From Monoglobus pectinilyticus (lineage in GTDB: Bacteria; Bacillota; Clostridia; Monoglobales; Monoglobaceae), in assembly GCF_002874775.1 (NCBI RefSeq), contig NZ_CP020991.1:2332451-2396450 (forward strand): DNA of 64,000 nt. Direction: 5' to 3'. Under the pieces are notes generated by a model. That model searched no databases. It worked only from the letters and a program-made list of their open reading frames with translations, and was not told the DNA's origin. The first letter of the stretch is position 1. The number at the start of each line of letters is the position of its first letter. This document shows, piece by piece, positions 31,741-41,900 of the stretch. A program made the position numbers and the translations under genes.

Positions 31741-33405
31741 ATGGACGAGTTCAAAAAAGAGTTTGATATGACTTCAGGCGACGGAGCAGAAAATTCCGGA
31801 ACAGAAAAATCCGGAACAGAAAATTCTGTGACCGAAAATAATAATGATAATTCAAAGAGTGAGCAAACGGCGGCGTTTGAAATGAACGAAGCCTCAACTA
31901 CTCAGGAAAATATACCAAGTCAGGCGGAAGCTAAAATAGAAATCAGTGACAAGACAGAAAATACAGCTTCTTCAACTGAAACAGCTTCATATAGTTACAG
32001 CGGTTCGGCTTTGGGCGGCAACGCACGTGAATCTTTTAATCAAAACAGCCAGTATTCGGGAACAAATTACCAGAACCAAAACAGTCAGAGCCAATCGGCA
32101 AACACCTCATATAACACCCAGGGTTCAACTTCTTATCAAAGCGGACCTTACAGCAATCAGGCTTATAATAACGGATTTAATGCCGCATACAAGTCAAACG
32201 GGAACGGAAACCCCGGAGTTCCGTATAATGAACATATAAACAAGAAAAAAACCGATAAGAAATCAGTCAGATATGTTGCGGCACTTTTGGCGGCGGCGGT
32301 TCTCAATTTAGCGGTTTTGGGCGGCGCGTTTGCTCTCGGTCACTCGTTTGGTTCAAAGAGCGGAACGGCGACAAACAAAACCACTTTATCAGAACAGCTT
32401 AAAACCGACGACGGACAGTCTAGCGGAGGAAGCACAGGCGGAGCCACAAGCACCGCTTCAACCACAGGAAGCAAAGACACAACAGAGATAGCAAAGGAAG
32501 TCGGCCCGGCTGTTGTCGGAATAAAGAGCACGGTTCAGGGGCAGATGAGTTTGTTCGGCGGATACAGCACATCAGAAGCACAGGGGTCAGGCATAATTAT
32601 CAGCGCCGATGGATATATTGTAACAAACAACCATGTTGTTGCTGATTCAAGTTCTGTATCTGTTCAGCTCAACACCGGTTCTGAATATGCGGCAAAGGTT
32701 ATCGGCGCGGATGACCAAACCGACCTTGCAGTTATAAAAATAGAGCCGACAGAAGAACTCACAGTAGCGAACCTCGGCGATTCTACAAAAGTAGAGGTAG
32801 GAGAGACGGCTATCGCAATAGGTAACCCAATGGGTCTTGAGTTCTTTGGAAGCGTAACACAGGGAATAGTTAGTGCGGTTAACAGAACTGTTCAGGTTGA
32901 CAACAGAACAATGAATCTTATTCAGACCGACGCTGCTATTAATTCAGGAAATTCAGGCGGAGCGCTTGTTAATTCCAAAGGCGAGGTTATAGGCATCAAC
33001 GCGGTTAAAGTAACAACTACCGGTGTAGAGGGTATGGGATTTGCTATCCCGATTTCAGAGGCAAAGCCTATTATATCCGACCTTCTTGATTACGGTTATG
33101 TTAAGGGAAGACCGGTTATAGGATTGTCAACACGTGACGTATCGGCGTATATGGCTCAGCAGTATGGATGGCCTCAGGGCGCGCAGATTATGTCTGTAAC
33201 AACGGATAATGCAAGAAACGCAGGATTACAGCAGGGTGATATTATCACCAAGATAGATGATAAGACCATATCTAAAGGCTCAGACCTAACTGAGTATAAA
33301 GATACAAAGTCACCTGGAGATACGGTTAAGCTGGAAGTTTATAAGTATGCTACGGGCAAGACTGAGTCTGTTTCAGTAGTTTTGAGCGAGCAGATTCCTG
33401 AATAA
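31741..33405 (+). CDS. htrA: HtrA/DegP-like membrane-anchored serine protease
   Basis: 554 aa. A long N-terminal cytosolic region (about 1-175) is rich in Ser, Gln, Asn and Tyr. One membrane helix (about 181-200) follows, then a trypsin-like domain with His in TNNHVVAD (about 298), Asp in DQTDLAVIKI (about 327) and Ser in NSGNSGGALVN (about 404), and a C-terminal PDZ domain (about 470-545, NAGLQQGDIITKIDDK). It degrades misfolded proteins outside the membrane. The N-terminal extension is much longer than in Bacillus HtrA. AGGAGG precedes the ATG. Confidence 0.95.
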   Translation: MDEFKKEFDMTSGDGAENSGTEKSGTENSVTENNNDNSKSEQTAAFEMNEASTTQENIPSQAEAKIEISDKTENTASSTETASYSYSGSALGGNARESFNQNSQYSGTNYQNQNSQSQSANTSYNTQGSTSYQSGPYSNQAYNNGFNAAYKSNGNGNPGVPYNEHINKKKTDKKSVRYVAALLAAAVLNLAVLGGAFALGHSFGSKSGTATNKTTLSEQLKTDDGQSSGGSTGGATSTASTTGSKDTTEIAKEVGPAVVGIKSTVQGQMSLFGGYSTSEAQGSGIIISADGYIVTNNHVVADSSSVSVQLNTGSEYAAKVIGADDQTDLAVIKIEPTEELTVANLGDSTKVEVGETAIAIGNPMGLEFFGSVTQGIVSAVNRTVQVDNRTMNLIQTDAAINSGNSGGALVNSKGEVIGINAVKVTTTGVEGMGFAIPISEAKPIISDLLDYGYVKGRPVIGLSTRDVSAYMAQQYGWPQGAQIMSVTTDNARNAGLQQGDIITKIDDKTISKGSDLTEYKDTKSPGDTVKLEVYKYATGKTESVSVVLSEQIPE

Positions 33406-33577
33406 TATACTGTTATCAAATTCGGTTAACGGAGAAATCGTAATCCGATTATATATACGGCAGGATGGCGCGGCGGAAGCGGTGCCGTTTCTGCCGTATA
33501 CTTGTCTGTTAATTGAATTATGTAGTATTGTATATAAAAGATAGATTGTCAAATAGATTATTGGACATAATTGTTTA

Positions 33578-33606
33578 TTGATTTTAATGCAAACTGAGTG
33601 TATAAT
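33578..33606 (+). promoter_or_regulatory. Promoter for the HD-hydrolase/channel operon
   Basis: TTGATT (33578-33583), 17-bp spacer, TATAAT (33601-33606), ~45 bp before the HD gene. Confidence 0.6.
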
Positions 33607-33658
33607 GGTATTTGAATTGAATAAGAATAAAAAATTTTTTTGAAAGCAGGATGTTTAT

Positions 33659-34141
33659 ATGGTCAATGCTGATAACAATCTTTACAATGAGTTTTTGGAA
33701 ATTGTTGAGGATTTGATTTATACACCCGAGTTTAGAAAATTAGACGAGTGCAGTCATCATTACGGCGTTAGCAGGATGCAGCACTGTATAAATGTAGCAT
33801 ATTATAGTTTTGTTGTTTGCAAGAAGTTAAAGCTTGATTACGTTGCCGCTGCCAGGGCAGGATTGCTTCATGATTTGTTTTACTACGATTGGCAGGGGTC
33901 GGGGCTCGGAGTTGCAAAACATGCGTTTCTGCACTCCAGTATCGCTCTTGAAAATGCGGAGCAGTTAACAGAGTTATCACCGCTTGAACGCGATATAATT
34001 AAAAATCACATGTGGCTGTGCGGCAAGATGTGGCCCCGTCACAGAGAGAGTTATATTGTTTCGGTGGCTGACAAGGTTTGCGCGGTATGGGAAGCCGGAT
34101 ATGGAGTTAAGCGCAAGGTAGCCTGCGTTATGGCTGAGTAA
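33659..34141 (+). CDS. HD-domain phosphohydrolase
   Basis: 160 aa. Metal-binding residues are visible: His in SRMQHCINVAYY (about 42), the HD pair in GLLHDLFYYDW (about 70) and a later Asp in YIVSVADKVCAVWE (about 142). Such short HD proteins act on nucleotides or phosphate esters; the substrate is unknown. The stop is 5 bp before the channel gene, indicating an operon. Confidence 0.85.
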   Translation: MVNADNNLYNEFLEIVEDLIYTPEFRKLDECSHHYGVSRMQHCINVAYYSFVVCKKLKLDYVAAARAGLLHDLFYYDWQGSGLGVAKHAFLHSSIALENAEQLTELSPLERDIIKNHMWLCGKMWPRHRESYIVSVADKVCAVWEAGYGVKRKVACVMAE

Positions 34142-34146
34142 GAAAT

Positions 34147-34992
34147 ATGGTTAAGGAAGATTTAAATCAAAAGAGACATGAAATTCAGAAAGAAGAACTT
34201 GAGATTTATAACTTAAATGAAAAGATAGTAGATAAAATGTCGGGCTCGGATTCTGAAAATATTAAAAAGAAATTTTTGGTTTACCAGGTATTATTTTGTC
34301 TGATGGCAGTTTTCAGCTTTTTGATATTAATAAATCAGTTTCTTGGAAATATAAGTTACATAAAGCAGCCCGTGTGGCTGATAATTGAAGCGGCTTTATG
34401 GCTGATTTTTCTCGCTGATTATATTGTTCGGCTGGTGATTTCCGATGACAAAAAGCAGTTTTTTACACGGAATATATTAGATTTTTTGGCTGTTCTGCCT
34501 TTGCCCGGGTTTAGAGTTTTCAGGATTTTCACTCTGTTCAGGATGATGTTTGCCGTGAAAAGGGTGCTTAGAGCAGTACACATAGTTATGAATTCAAACG
34601 GATTTTTATATCTTTTAGGGGCAGTTGTGGTGTGGATGCTGATAGGCTCCGCATTTTTGTATCATTTTGAAAACGGTATAACGATGAATTCATACTTTGA
34701 CGCGTTATGGTGCAGTATTGTGACGGTATGTACTGTCGGATACGGCGACGTGGCGCCCATAACTGCAGGAGGAAGAGTTGTTGCAGTGCTGTTGATGATG
34801 ACAGGTATAGGAAGTATAGGAATGGTGACCAGCAACATTACAGCATATTTTGTTGTCAGGGCAAAGAAACGCCGTGTAGTGATTGACAAAAATCAAATTT
34901 TAGATTTAAGCATGGTATCAAAGGAAAAATATGAAAAGATTGCCGATTACGCAAAATATGTTCTGCAGCAGGATAATAAAGATATAGATTAG
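34147..34992 (+). CDS. Voltage-gated-type potassium channel protein
   Basis: 281 aa. After a charged N-terminus (~1-42) there are about six membrane segments, including a segment with spaced Arg residues (FRVFRIFTLFRMMFAVKRVL, a voltage-sensor-like S4) and the selectivity filter VCTVGYGDVAP (about 194-204). The C-terminus is a short cytosolic helix. The TVGYGD motif is diagnostic of K+ selectivity. It shares an operon with the HD hydrolase. Confidence 0.9.
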   Translation: MVKEDLNQKRHEIQKEELEIYNLNEKIVDKMSGSDSENIKKKFLVYQVLFCLMAVFSFLILINQFLGNISYIKQPVWLIIEAALWLIFLADYIVRLVISDDKKQFFTRNILDFLAVLPLPGFRVFRIFTLFRMMFAVKRVLRAVHIVMNSNGFLYLLGAVVVWMLIGSAFLYHFENGITMNSYFDALWCSIVTVCTVGYGDVAPITAGGRVVAVLLMMTGIGSIGMVTSNITAYFVVRAKKRRVVIDKNQILDLSMVSKEKYEKIADYAKYVLQQDNKDID

Positions 34993-35029
34993 AAAAATAT
35001 AAAATTAAGTTATGAGAGGAGAAAAACTT

Positions 35030-35524
35030 ATGAAAAAGTTAATGGCAATAGTGCTGACAGGAGTTTTAGCGGTGAGCGTTTTGGCTGCCTGTGGAAACAC
35101 GGATAAGGATAATGCTGAACCAACCAAAGCGCCTGTATCAAACTCTGTAAAATCTGAAGAGGATAAGGCAACTGCAAAGCCCGACACTGATAAGAAAACA
35201 GATTCAGACAAGGACAGCAGTTCGGAGGAAGGAAATACTTCCGGTGACAAAGATGATGTTAAGGCAAAAGCCGGAGACAAAGAAGATGCGGACGCAACAG
35301 CCCCCCCTAAACTTCAGACAGCAGATGAAGCCGCTAACGACACTACTACTATTGATAAAGAGATAGCGGATATTGAACAGCTGATTATTGACGGAAACTA
35401 TGACGATGCGTTAATGCAGATTAAGGCTCTTAACACAAAAAATCTAACTGACGCGGAAAAAGAGAAAGTTCAGGAGTATTACGAGAAAATAGAAGATTAT
35501 ATTTCAAACGGACTTACTGACTAG
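35030..35524 (+). CDS. Hypothetical lipoprotein with acidic low-complexity linker
   Basis: 164 aa from ATG 35030; an upstream in-frame ATG at 35012 is part of the ribosome site (GAGAGGAG) and is rejected. The lipobox is LAVSVLAAC with Cys at about residue 20. Residues ~22-100 are Asp/Lys/Ser/Glu-rich. A C-terminal helical pair (IDKEIADIEQLIIDGNYDDA, then LTDAEKEKVQEYYEKIEDYI) looks like a small TPR-like or coiled module. Function unknown; probably expressed with the channel gene. Confidence 0.75.
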   Translation: MKKLMAIVLTGVLAVSVLAACGNTDKDNAEPTKAPVSNSVKSEEDKATAKPDTDKKTDSDKDSSSEEGNTSGDKDDVKAKAGDKEDADATAPPKLQTADEAANDTTTIDKEIADIEQLIIDGNYDDALMQIKALNTKNLTDAEKEKVQEYYEKIEDYISNGLTD

Positions 35525-35587
35525 CAATAACCAATGAGGCTGTAAAAAATTATAATCCAGCCGTAATATAGAATAATAAATCATAAA

Positions 35588-35634
35588 AAGACCATTGTAT
35601 TAGACTATAACAAGCCTCTTACAATGGTTTTTTT
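35588..35634 (+). terminator. Terminator after the lipoprotein gene
   Basis: ACCATTGTA (35591-35599) pairs with TACAATGGT (35620-35628) and is followed by T7. Confidence 0.85.
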
Positions 35635-36487
35635 GTAAGGATTTTTATAGCGCCATTTTAATTATAAACACAATTGGATTTCTATAAAAAGAATAAAATA
35701 TTTAAAACATTAAGTTTAAGATTTAGGTAGAATTTTTTATTTAAATTTTAAAATAGTTTTTGGTTGTAACTTTTTATTACTAGAACTTTTTTAGGTTGTT
35801 TTTAATAAGAATATGTGAATGCTGCAATAAATTGGATAGAAATTTTAAAGTCATAATATGATAAAAAAATATTCATATTATAGAAAAATGCGGTTTTGCA
35901 AGCGTAGGTAGGTGCGACTGTACCCCCGCCTTACAGGAGTGTGTTATACAAACTGCCTTGTTTTCATTAACTGAAAAGTCAATAAAAGACTAGACAAAAA
36001 TTTATAGGTGTTTCTTGGTGAACATCGGCAGGGTATGCGTAAGCACACCTCGTTAGGTGAGCTGTCATCTCACGCGTAGCGTGAACATACTTATAACAAG
36101 TTTGTCGTAATCCTTTTTAATAATAAATTTTAAAATTTCTATTCAATTTATTGCAGACTATCCAAACATGATTGGATTTCTGAAAAAGGAAAGAAAATTT
36201 ATAACATTGGATTTCAGATTTAAGAAAGATATTTAGTTTATTATGTTTTAAATAGAAATTGTTGGGTATACTCTGATTGTTAATTGAATTATTATTAGTT
36301 ATATTTATTCTGTAAATAAAATAAATTCATAACAAAAATTCAGCTGAAATATTTCTATTTGGCTAATTAAGACTAAAGAAAGAATGTATATGTATAATAA
36401 GTATATCATACGTATGTATAATTAAAAAATAGTAACTAAATTTAGCGTAAAATAGAATATATTTAAATTATTAAGTGATAGTATTTT
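35635..36487 (+). other. Long AT-rich intergenic region with repeat remnants
   Basis: No credible ORF over ~850 bp. A structured repeat copy lies at 36018-36086 and a possible diverged one at 35896-35945 (GTAGGTAGGTGCGAC and CCGCCTTACAGG); the rest is featureless A/T-rich DNA. Confidence 0.5.
36018..36086 (+). repeat. Dispersed structured repeat, short copy D
   Basis: GTGAACATCGGCAGGG, then a hairpin GGTATGC-GTAA-GCACACC (36032-36049, one mismatch), CTCGTTAGGTGAGCTGTC and a terminal palindrome TCACGC-GTA-GCGTGA. It shares the CATCGG-AGGG and CTCGTTAGG blocks with copies A-C and is closest to copy E at 49164. Confidence 0.7.
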
Positions 36488-36495
36488 TTGTCGAA
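36488..36495 (+). promoter_or_regulatory. Possible Spo0A box upstream of the cold-shock gene
   Basis: TTGTCGAA, identical to the box before spo0A, lies 32 bp upstream of the -35 of the csp promoter. A chance match in A/T-rich DNA cannot be excluded. Confidence 0.35.
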
Positions 36496-36527
36496 ATTGA
36501 TTTTTTGGGAAATTTATAAAATTTTCC

Positions 36528-36556
36528 TTGACAAGTAACAATGGTTGTGATACAAT
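36528..36556 (+). promoter_or_regulatory. Promoter of the cold-shock gene
   Basis: TTGACA (36528-36533), 17-bp spacer, TACAAT (36551-36556). The leader carries a small hairpin (TGATTC 36571-36576 with GAATCA 36586-36591), possibly a temperature-responsive element. Confidence 0.75.
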
Positions 36557-36620
36557 CTGTACATAGGTCATGATTCTCATCCTGTGAATCAATGACAGAA
36601 ATTTTAGGAGGTATTGTAAT

Positions 36621-36818
36621 ATGACAGGAAAAGTTAAATGGTTTAATGCAGAAAAAGGATTCGGTTTCATCGAAGGCGAAGACGGAAAGGACGTATTCGT
36701 TCATTTCTCTGCTATAACTATGGATGGTTACAAAACACTTGATGAAGGTGTTGCAGTTGAGTTTGACGTTATCGAAGGTGCTAAAGGTCCGCAGGCTGTT
36801 GACGTAAAGCTTGCGTAG
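36621..36818 (+). CDS. Cold-shock protein (CspA/B family)
   Basis: 65 aa, a single cold-shock domain of normal length. It begins [19 protein letters not shown] with RNP1 (KGFGFI, about 12-17) and RNP2 (VFVHFS, about 26-31). It binds single-stranded RNA/DNA and melts mRNA structure. AGGAGG precedes the ATG; it is monocistronic with its own terminator. Which csp paralogue it is cannot be decided. Confidence 0.95.
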   Translation: MTGKVKWFNAEKGFGFIEGEDGKDVFVHFSAITMDGYKTLDEGVAVEFDVIEGAKGPQAVDVKLA

Positions 36819-36862
36819 TCTTTTAATATATTTTGATTGACTGAAAGATTAACTAAGAAATT

Positions 36863-36893
36863 ATAGCTGCTCCTGCCGGGGCGGCTATTTTTT
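36863..36893 (+). terminator. Terminator of the cold-shock gene
   Basis: ATAGCTGCTCC (36863-36873) pairs with GGGGCGGCTAT (36878-36888), two wobbles, followed by T6. Confidence 0.85.
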
Positions 36894-36945
36894 AAGATTT
36901 AAAACAAATGATAAAGTAAAATAAATTATAGTTGGAGGAATACTT

Positions 36946-37821
36946 ATGGACAAGCTGATTAAAGCGATTACTAAAGATGGCTTTCTAAGAGTATACGCGG
37001 TAGAAACTACTGAAACTGTTAACGCAGCTCAAAAATTTCACACGCTTTCCCCGGTCTGCTGTGCCGCTCTTGGCAGGCTGATGACTGCCGGGCTGATGAT
37101 GGGCGCCATGCTTAAAGGAAAAGAACCGTCGCTGACCCTGCAGGTTAAAGGTGACGGCCCAATCGGAATGATGGCGTCTGTATCCGATTCTATGGGTAAT
37201 GTGAAAGGTTACTGTGCTAACCCGGTTGTTGATATTCCTTTGAGAGAGGATGGAAAGCTGGATGTTGGGACTGCTGTCGGTCAGGGGATGCTTGGGGTTA
37301 TAAAGGATCTCAAAATGAGAGAGCCGTATATTGGTCAGGTTCCTCTCCAAACCGGAGAAATTGGGGACGATATTGCTTTTTATTATATGCAGTCGGAGCA
37401 GACTCCGAGCGTTGTTGCTCTTGGGGTGCTTGTGGATCGTGATTATTCCGTAAAGTGCGCCGGAGGGTATATTATTCAGGTGATGCCGGAATGTGACGAC
37501 GCGACGCTTACAAAACTTGAAAATTCTATTCAGGGGCTTATGTCTGTAACCGAAATGCTGGATAAGGGTATGAGCGTCGAAGAAATGCTGAAATATGTTA
37601 TGCTTGGGTTTGATATTGAGATATTGGAAACCATGGATGTTGGGTATAAGTGCGACTGTTCAAAAGAGAGAATGGAAAGGGCGATTATTTCTTTGGGCAA
37701 AGGTCAGATTCAGAGTATAATTGATGAGACCGGCGAGGCTGAAATATGCTGTCATTTCTGCGATAGACGGTACACATTCGGAGAAGAGGATTTGAAAAAA
37801 TTTCTTGAAACGGCTAAATAA
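36946..37821 (+). CDS. hslO: Hsp33 redox-regulated chaperone
   Basis: 291 aa, full length. The N-terminal domain has KGKEPSLTLQVKGDGPIG (about 64-81) and GYCANP. The C-terminal zinc switch holds CDC (about 236-238) and CHFC (about 269-272), the four cysteines that bind Zn and oxidise to disulfides. It protects proteins against aggregation under oxidative unfolding stress. TTGGAGG precedes the ATG. Confidence 0.95.
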   Translation: MDKLIKAITKDGFLRVYAVETTETVNAAQKFHTLSPVCCAALGRLMTAGLMMGAMLKGKEPSLTLQVKGDGPIGMMASVSDSMGNVKGYCANPVVDIPLREDGKLDVGTAVGQGMLGVIKDLKMREPYIGQVPLQTGEIGDDIAFYYMQSEQTPSVVALGVLVDRDYSVKCAGGYIIQVMPECDDATLTKLENSIQGLMSVTEMLDKGMSVEEMLKYVMLGFDIEILETMDVGYKCDCSKERMERAIISLGKGQIQSIIDETGEAEICCHFCDRRYTFGEEDLKKFLETAK

Positions 37822-37837
37822 ATATACCTTAAATCAT

Positions 37838-37866
37838 TTGACAATGAAAAATCCTTGTGCTATAAT
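37838..37866 (+). promoter_or_regulatory. Promoter of the SDR gene
   Basis: Perfect TTGACA (37838-37843), 17-bp spacer, TATAAT (37861-37866), 56 bp before the ATG. Confidence 0.8.
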
Positions 37867-37922
37867 TTACCTATTAATATATGTGAATATATTTGCAAAT
37901 ATAATTTTAGGAGGTTTTTGAA

Positions 37923-38723
37923 ATGGGTATTTCAGAGAAGTTTACATTAAAAGATAAAGTTGCTCTGGTTACAGGCGCTTCTTATGGTATTGGCTATGCT
38001 ATTGCCAGCGGATTTGCCGATATGGGCGCTAAGATTGTTTTCTGTGATATTAAGCAGGAGTTCGTGGACAAGGGTCTCGCTGCATATAGTGCTGACGGGA
38101 TTGACGCTAAGGGTTACGTTTGCGACGTAACTGACGAAGCTGCTGTTCAGGAAATGGTAAAGAAAATTGAAGCAGAAGTTGGCGTTATTGATATTCTTGT
38201 TAATAATGCTGGTATAATCAAGCGTATACCTATGTGCGATATGACAGCTGAGGAGTTCAGACAGGTTATTGATGTTGACCTTAACGCTCCTTTCATTGTG
38301 TCAAAGGCTGTTATTCCAAGCATGATTAAAAAGGGTGCCGGTAAGATTATCAATATCTGTTCTATGATGAGTGAGCTCGGCCGTGAAACTGTATCAGCTT
38401 ATGCTGCTGCTAAGGGCGGACTTAAGATGCTTACCAGAAACATTTGTTCAGAGTACGGCGAGTACAATATCCAGTGTAATGGTATTGGGCCCGGATATAT
38501 TGCTACACCTCAGACTGCTCCGCTTAGAGAGAAGCAGCCGGACGGTTCAAGACATCCGTTTGACCAATTCATTATCTCTAAGACGCCTGCTGCTCGTTGG
38601 GGAAATCCTGAAGACCTTCAGGGACCTGCCGCTTTCTTGGCTAGTGAAGCTTCAGATTTTGTTAACGGACATATTCTTTATGTTGACGGCGGTATCTTGG
38701 CTTACATCGGCAAACAGCCGTAA
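37923..38723 (+). CDS. SDR oxidoreductase, gluconate 5-dehydrogenase-like
   Basis: 266 aa classical short-chain dehydrogenase. It has the NAD(P)-binding TGASYGIG (about 19-26), NNAG (about 96-99), the catalytic Ser near ICSMMSE (about 143) and the pair YAAAKGG (about 160-166), with VNGHILYVDGG at the end. Closest by eye to clostridial gluconate 5-dehydrogenases; KduD (2-dehydro-3-deoxygluconate 5-dehydrogenase) of the pectin pathway is a related alternative and would fit the nearby pectinases. It has its own consensus promoter and terminator. Enzyme class certain, substrate not. Confidence 0.85.
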   Translation: MGISEKFTLKDKVALVTGASYGIGYAIASGFADMGAKIVFCDIKQEFVDKGLAAYSADGIDAKGYVCDVTDEAAVQEMVKKIEAEVGVIDILVNNAGIIKRIPMCDMTAEEFRQVIDVDLNAPFIVSKAVIPSMIKKGAGKIINICSMMSELGRETVSAYAAAKGGLKMLTRNICSEYGEYNIQCNGIGPGYIATPQTAPLREKQPDGSRHPFDQFIISKTPAARWGNPEDLQGPAAFLASEASDFVNGHILYVDGGILAYIGKQP

Positions 38724-38744
38724 ACCGAAATTTGAATATTTTTT

Positions 38745-38772
38745 GAGAGACGTTTATCGTCTCTCTTTTTTT
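38745..38772 (+). terminator. Terminator of the SDR gene
   Basis: GAGAGACG (38745-38752) pairs with CGTCTCTC (38758-38765) and is followed by T7. Confidence 0.9.
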
Positions 38773-38927
38773 ATGTATGGTAATATTTCGTTTGAAAATA
38801 AAGATTGTTAAAAAAATATTTATTTATCTAATATAAAAATAAAAATTTGAACTCGACTGATATTATAAAATGCTGTATACTAAAACTCATAGTGTGTATT
38901 TTTGAAATTATGACGGAGGATTGTTTT

Positions 38928-41900
38928 ATGTTTGTGGGAAAATTAAAAAGACGTATTGTGAAATCAGTTCTTGGATTACTTGCCATTATCTGTGTGGTGT
39001 CAGTTATGGCAATGTCTGTTACTGTTTCAGCTGAGGAGAATTTATTGGCATTTCCCGGCGCCGTAGGCGGAGGAAAGTATACCACAGGAGCCAGAGGAGA
39101 CAGCAATATTTCAGTATACCATGTTACAAATTTGAATAAGAGCGGAGCAGGTTCATTTGCTGACGCTGTTTCACAGTCAGGCAGAATTATTGTTTTTGAT
39201 GTCAGCGGAACGATTGAAATCAGCGGAACGCTGAAAATTAAGAAAAGCAATCTAACTATTTTAGGTCAAACAGCGCCCGGAGACGGTGTGACTATTTCAG
39301 GCGGGGATTTACTTCTTGACAGTGGAGTTGAAAACGTAATTATAAGATATCTGCGCGTTCGCCCTACTGATAAAAACGGCGGCGAACCTGATGGTCTAGG
39401 CGGAAGATATAATAAAAATATAATCTTTGACCACTGCAGTCTTTCATGGTCGGTTGACGAGCTTATTACTTTATACGCCGGTTCGACCGAGGACACAAAG
39501 AATCAGACAGGAAGAAATATTACAGTTCAGAATATTATAGCTTCTGAAAGCCTGGCTATGTCAAGCCACGTTAAAGGCAAACATGGATACGGCGGTATCA
39601 TCGGCGGAACGAACTATACATTTTATAATAACTTAATGGCTCATCACGACAGCCGTTCACCAAGATTGGACAGAGAGCTGGGGTCTACTGATATTGCCAA
39701 TAATATAATTTATAACTGGGGACAGACAAATTCACTCTATGGAGCGGAATCATACTCAATACATAATAAAACGCAAACGCCTTCAAATGTAAATATAGTC
39801 AGCAATTATTATATGTATGGACCGAGTACTAAGAGCAATCTGAGAACACGAATTTTTGACGTTTCTAATGACGCAAAGGTTAAGCCGTACTCTAATTTTT
39901 ATGTTAACGGCAACTATGTTTTCGGAAGCCAGCTTGTGACAGCAGATAATAAAAAAGGTTTGAATAATAGTTCGCTTGCAACTGTATTAGAATCACCGGT
40001 TGATATGGGCGAATATTCTGTGCCTTACTCAACTCCTGAGGAAGCATATGATAAGATTTTATCTGACGCAGGAGCTTCTCTGCCAAAAAGAGACGCTATC
40101 GATGCAAGAATTGTTGACGATGTTAAGCATCAGACAGGAAGAATTATTAATAATGCGGATGAGATAGCCGGGTTGATACCGACAGAAGAAATTCACAGAA
40201 CTTTTGAGATACCTGAGGACTGGAAAGCTGAAAACAATATGGGCAGCGCTTCTGAAACCGATATAGTGGAAAATGGGAAATATAAGGGATATACCTGGAT
40301 AGAAGCATATGTAAATGACTGGACAGCCAAAGCTTCTAAGCCTGCTAATCCCGAGATTGTCGTTATGTCTCCGGCTATTGCGTCTGTAAATAAAACGGTT
40401 AATGGGCTTACTGTAAATAATGGAAATTGGACTGTTGTTGAGGATACTGAAACCGTTAATTATCATGCGGCAGCTACGCCGGTTCAGGGGACTGAAATAA
40501 CAAAATTTGAACTTTACGATAAAAATCAATTGCTGAAAACTTATAACTCGGCTGAAATTAATGATGATATATCTTTAGAGCCGGGAGTACATCACTTGAC
40601 CAGCCGTGCTTATAATTCTAATGGAGAAAAGACACAGAGCACAACAGCTATAGTATATGTTGTCGGAACAGCCGAACCCGGAAGCTTTTCATATACGCAG
40701 ATAGGAAAGAACTGTTCTTTCAATAATCTAGCCAGCGCAACTATGGATAATAACGGTGTTTATACTATTTCGGGTTCCGGGCAGATAACTACAAACAGCT
40801 CGGATAAGTGCGCATATATGTATAAAGAAGTCAAGGGAGATTTTGATATTATTGTCAAAGTAAAGGAGATACCTAAGTTTGAAAATAAACAGGTTTCGGG
40901 AATTATGCTTCGTGAGAGTTTGGAGCCAAACTCCAGGATGCTTATGCTGGCTGATGGCTGGGAAAAGTACGGAGAAAATGTAAGCGTATTTGTCAGAAAC
41001 AAAGCCGGAAGTTCATCAACCAGAAGTTATTTCAAAAATGCTTCCGGAAGCGAACTTGTAAACGGTGATAAGTACGATACCGGTGCAGCCGAGTATCACC
41101 TGCCTAAGTATTTGAGAATGAAACGAAGCGGCGATAAACTTACAATGTCGGTTTCGGACAGCGGAATAGACTTTACTGATAATCCGCGGCAGCCTATGAG
41201 TTTTACAATTGACGGTCTATCTGATACTGTTTATTTAGGAATTGCGAATGATTCAGCTCAAGGAACAAGTGTTAAGGAATATTACTCAATGGCAAAATAT
41301 AGTGATATTTCTATTAACGGCGTCAGCGATGTTCAGAGTCAGGAGTCTAAGGTTCCTTTCCTTGATGAGGAGTTTGACTTAAATAATTGGTATGGAGAAT
41401 ATGTTTTTAACGATGATAAAAGGTCAGAACCAATATCAGGAAACAGCGGTTACCTTTTGTCAACTTGGTCAAACGCCAACAGGAATTTTACTGCTCAGTC
41501 AAAAGGTATAGTAACCGCGTCATTTGACTTCTTAGAATATGGAGATAACAATAAAATAGGCAGCGCTGAATTTATTTTGAGAGGAACAAATGCGGATAAT
41601 GAACTTAAAGAGATGATAAAAGTTATAGCTGAGAGAGATCAAACGTTTAAAATAGGCGATAAATCTATCGGTGATTTAGTTCTTGATATGGATGTTTGGT
41701 ATAATGTCAGCATTGAATTGAATTTCTTTACCGGGAAGGCAAAGGTTTCTGTATATCCTTATACGGAGTATGACAGCGCAGAAGGAAAATATATTATATC
41801 TGAAAATGGAGCTGAGGCCGAGACTGATTTTGATAAATCTTATTTATTGAGAGGAATACGCTTTGTTAGAAACGGCGGAACAATGAAGTATTATGATAAT

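Noticed and set aside
31946-32239. 97-codon alternate frame inside htrA
   Set aside because: Shadow of the low-complexity N-terminal region of htrA; no ribosome site.
35012-35029. Upstream ATG for the lipoprotein gene
   Set aside because: The codons are the ribosome site itself (GAGAGGAG) and would put charged residues before the signal peptide.
38847-38927. Longer N-terminus for the pectate lyase
   Set aside because: No ribosome site at 38847, while CGGAGGA and a clean signal peptide support 38928.
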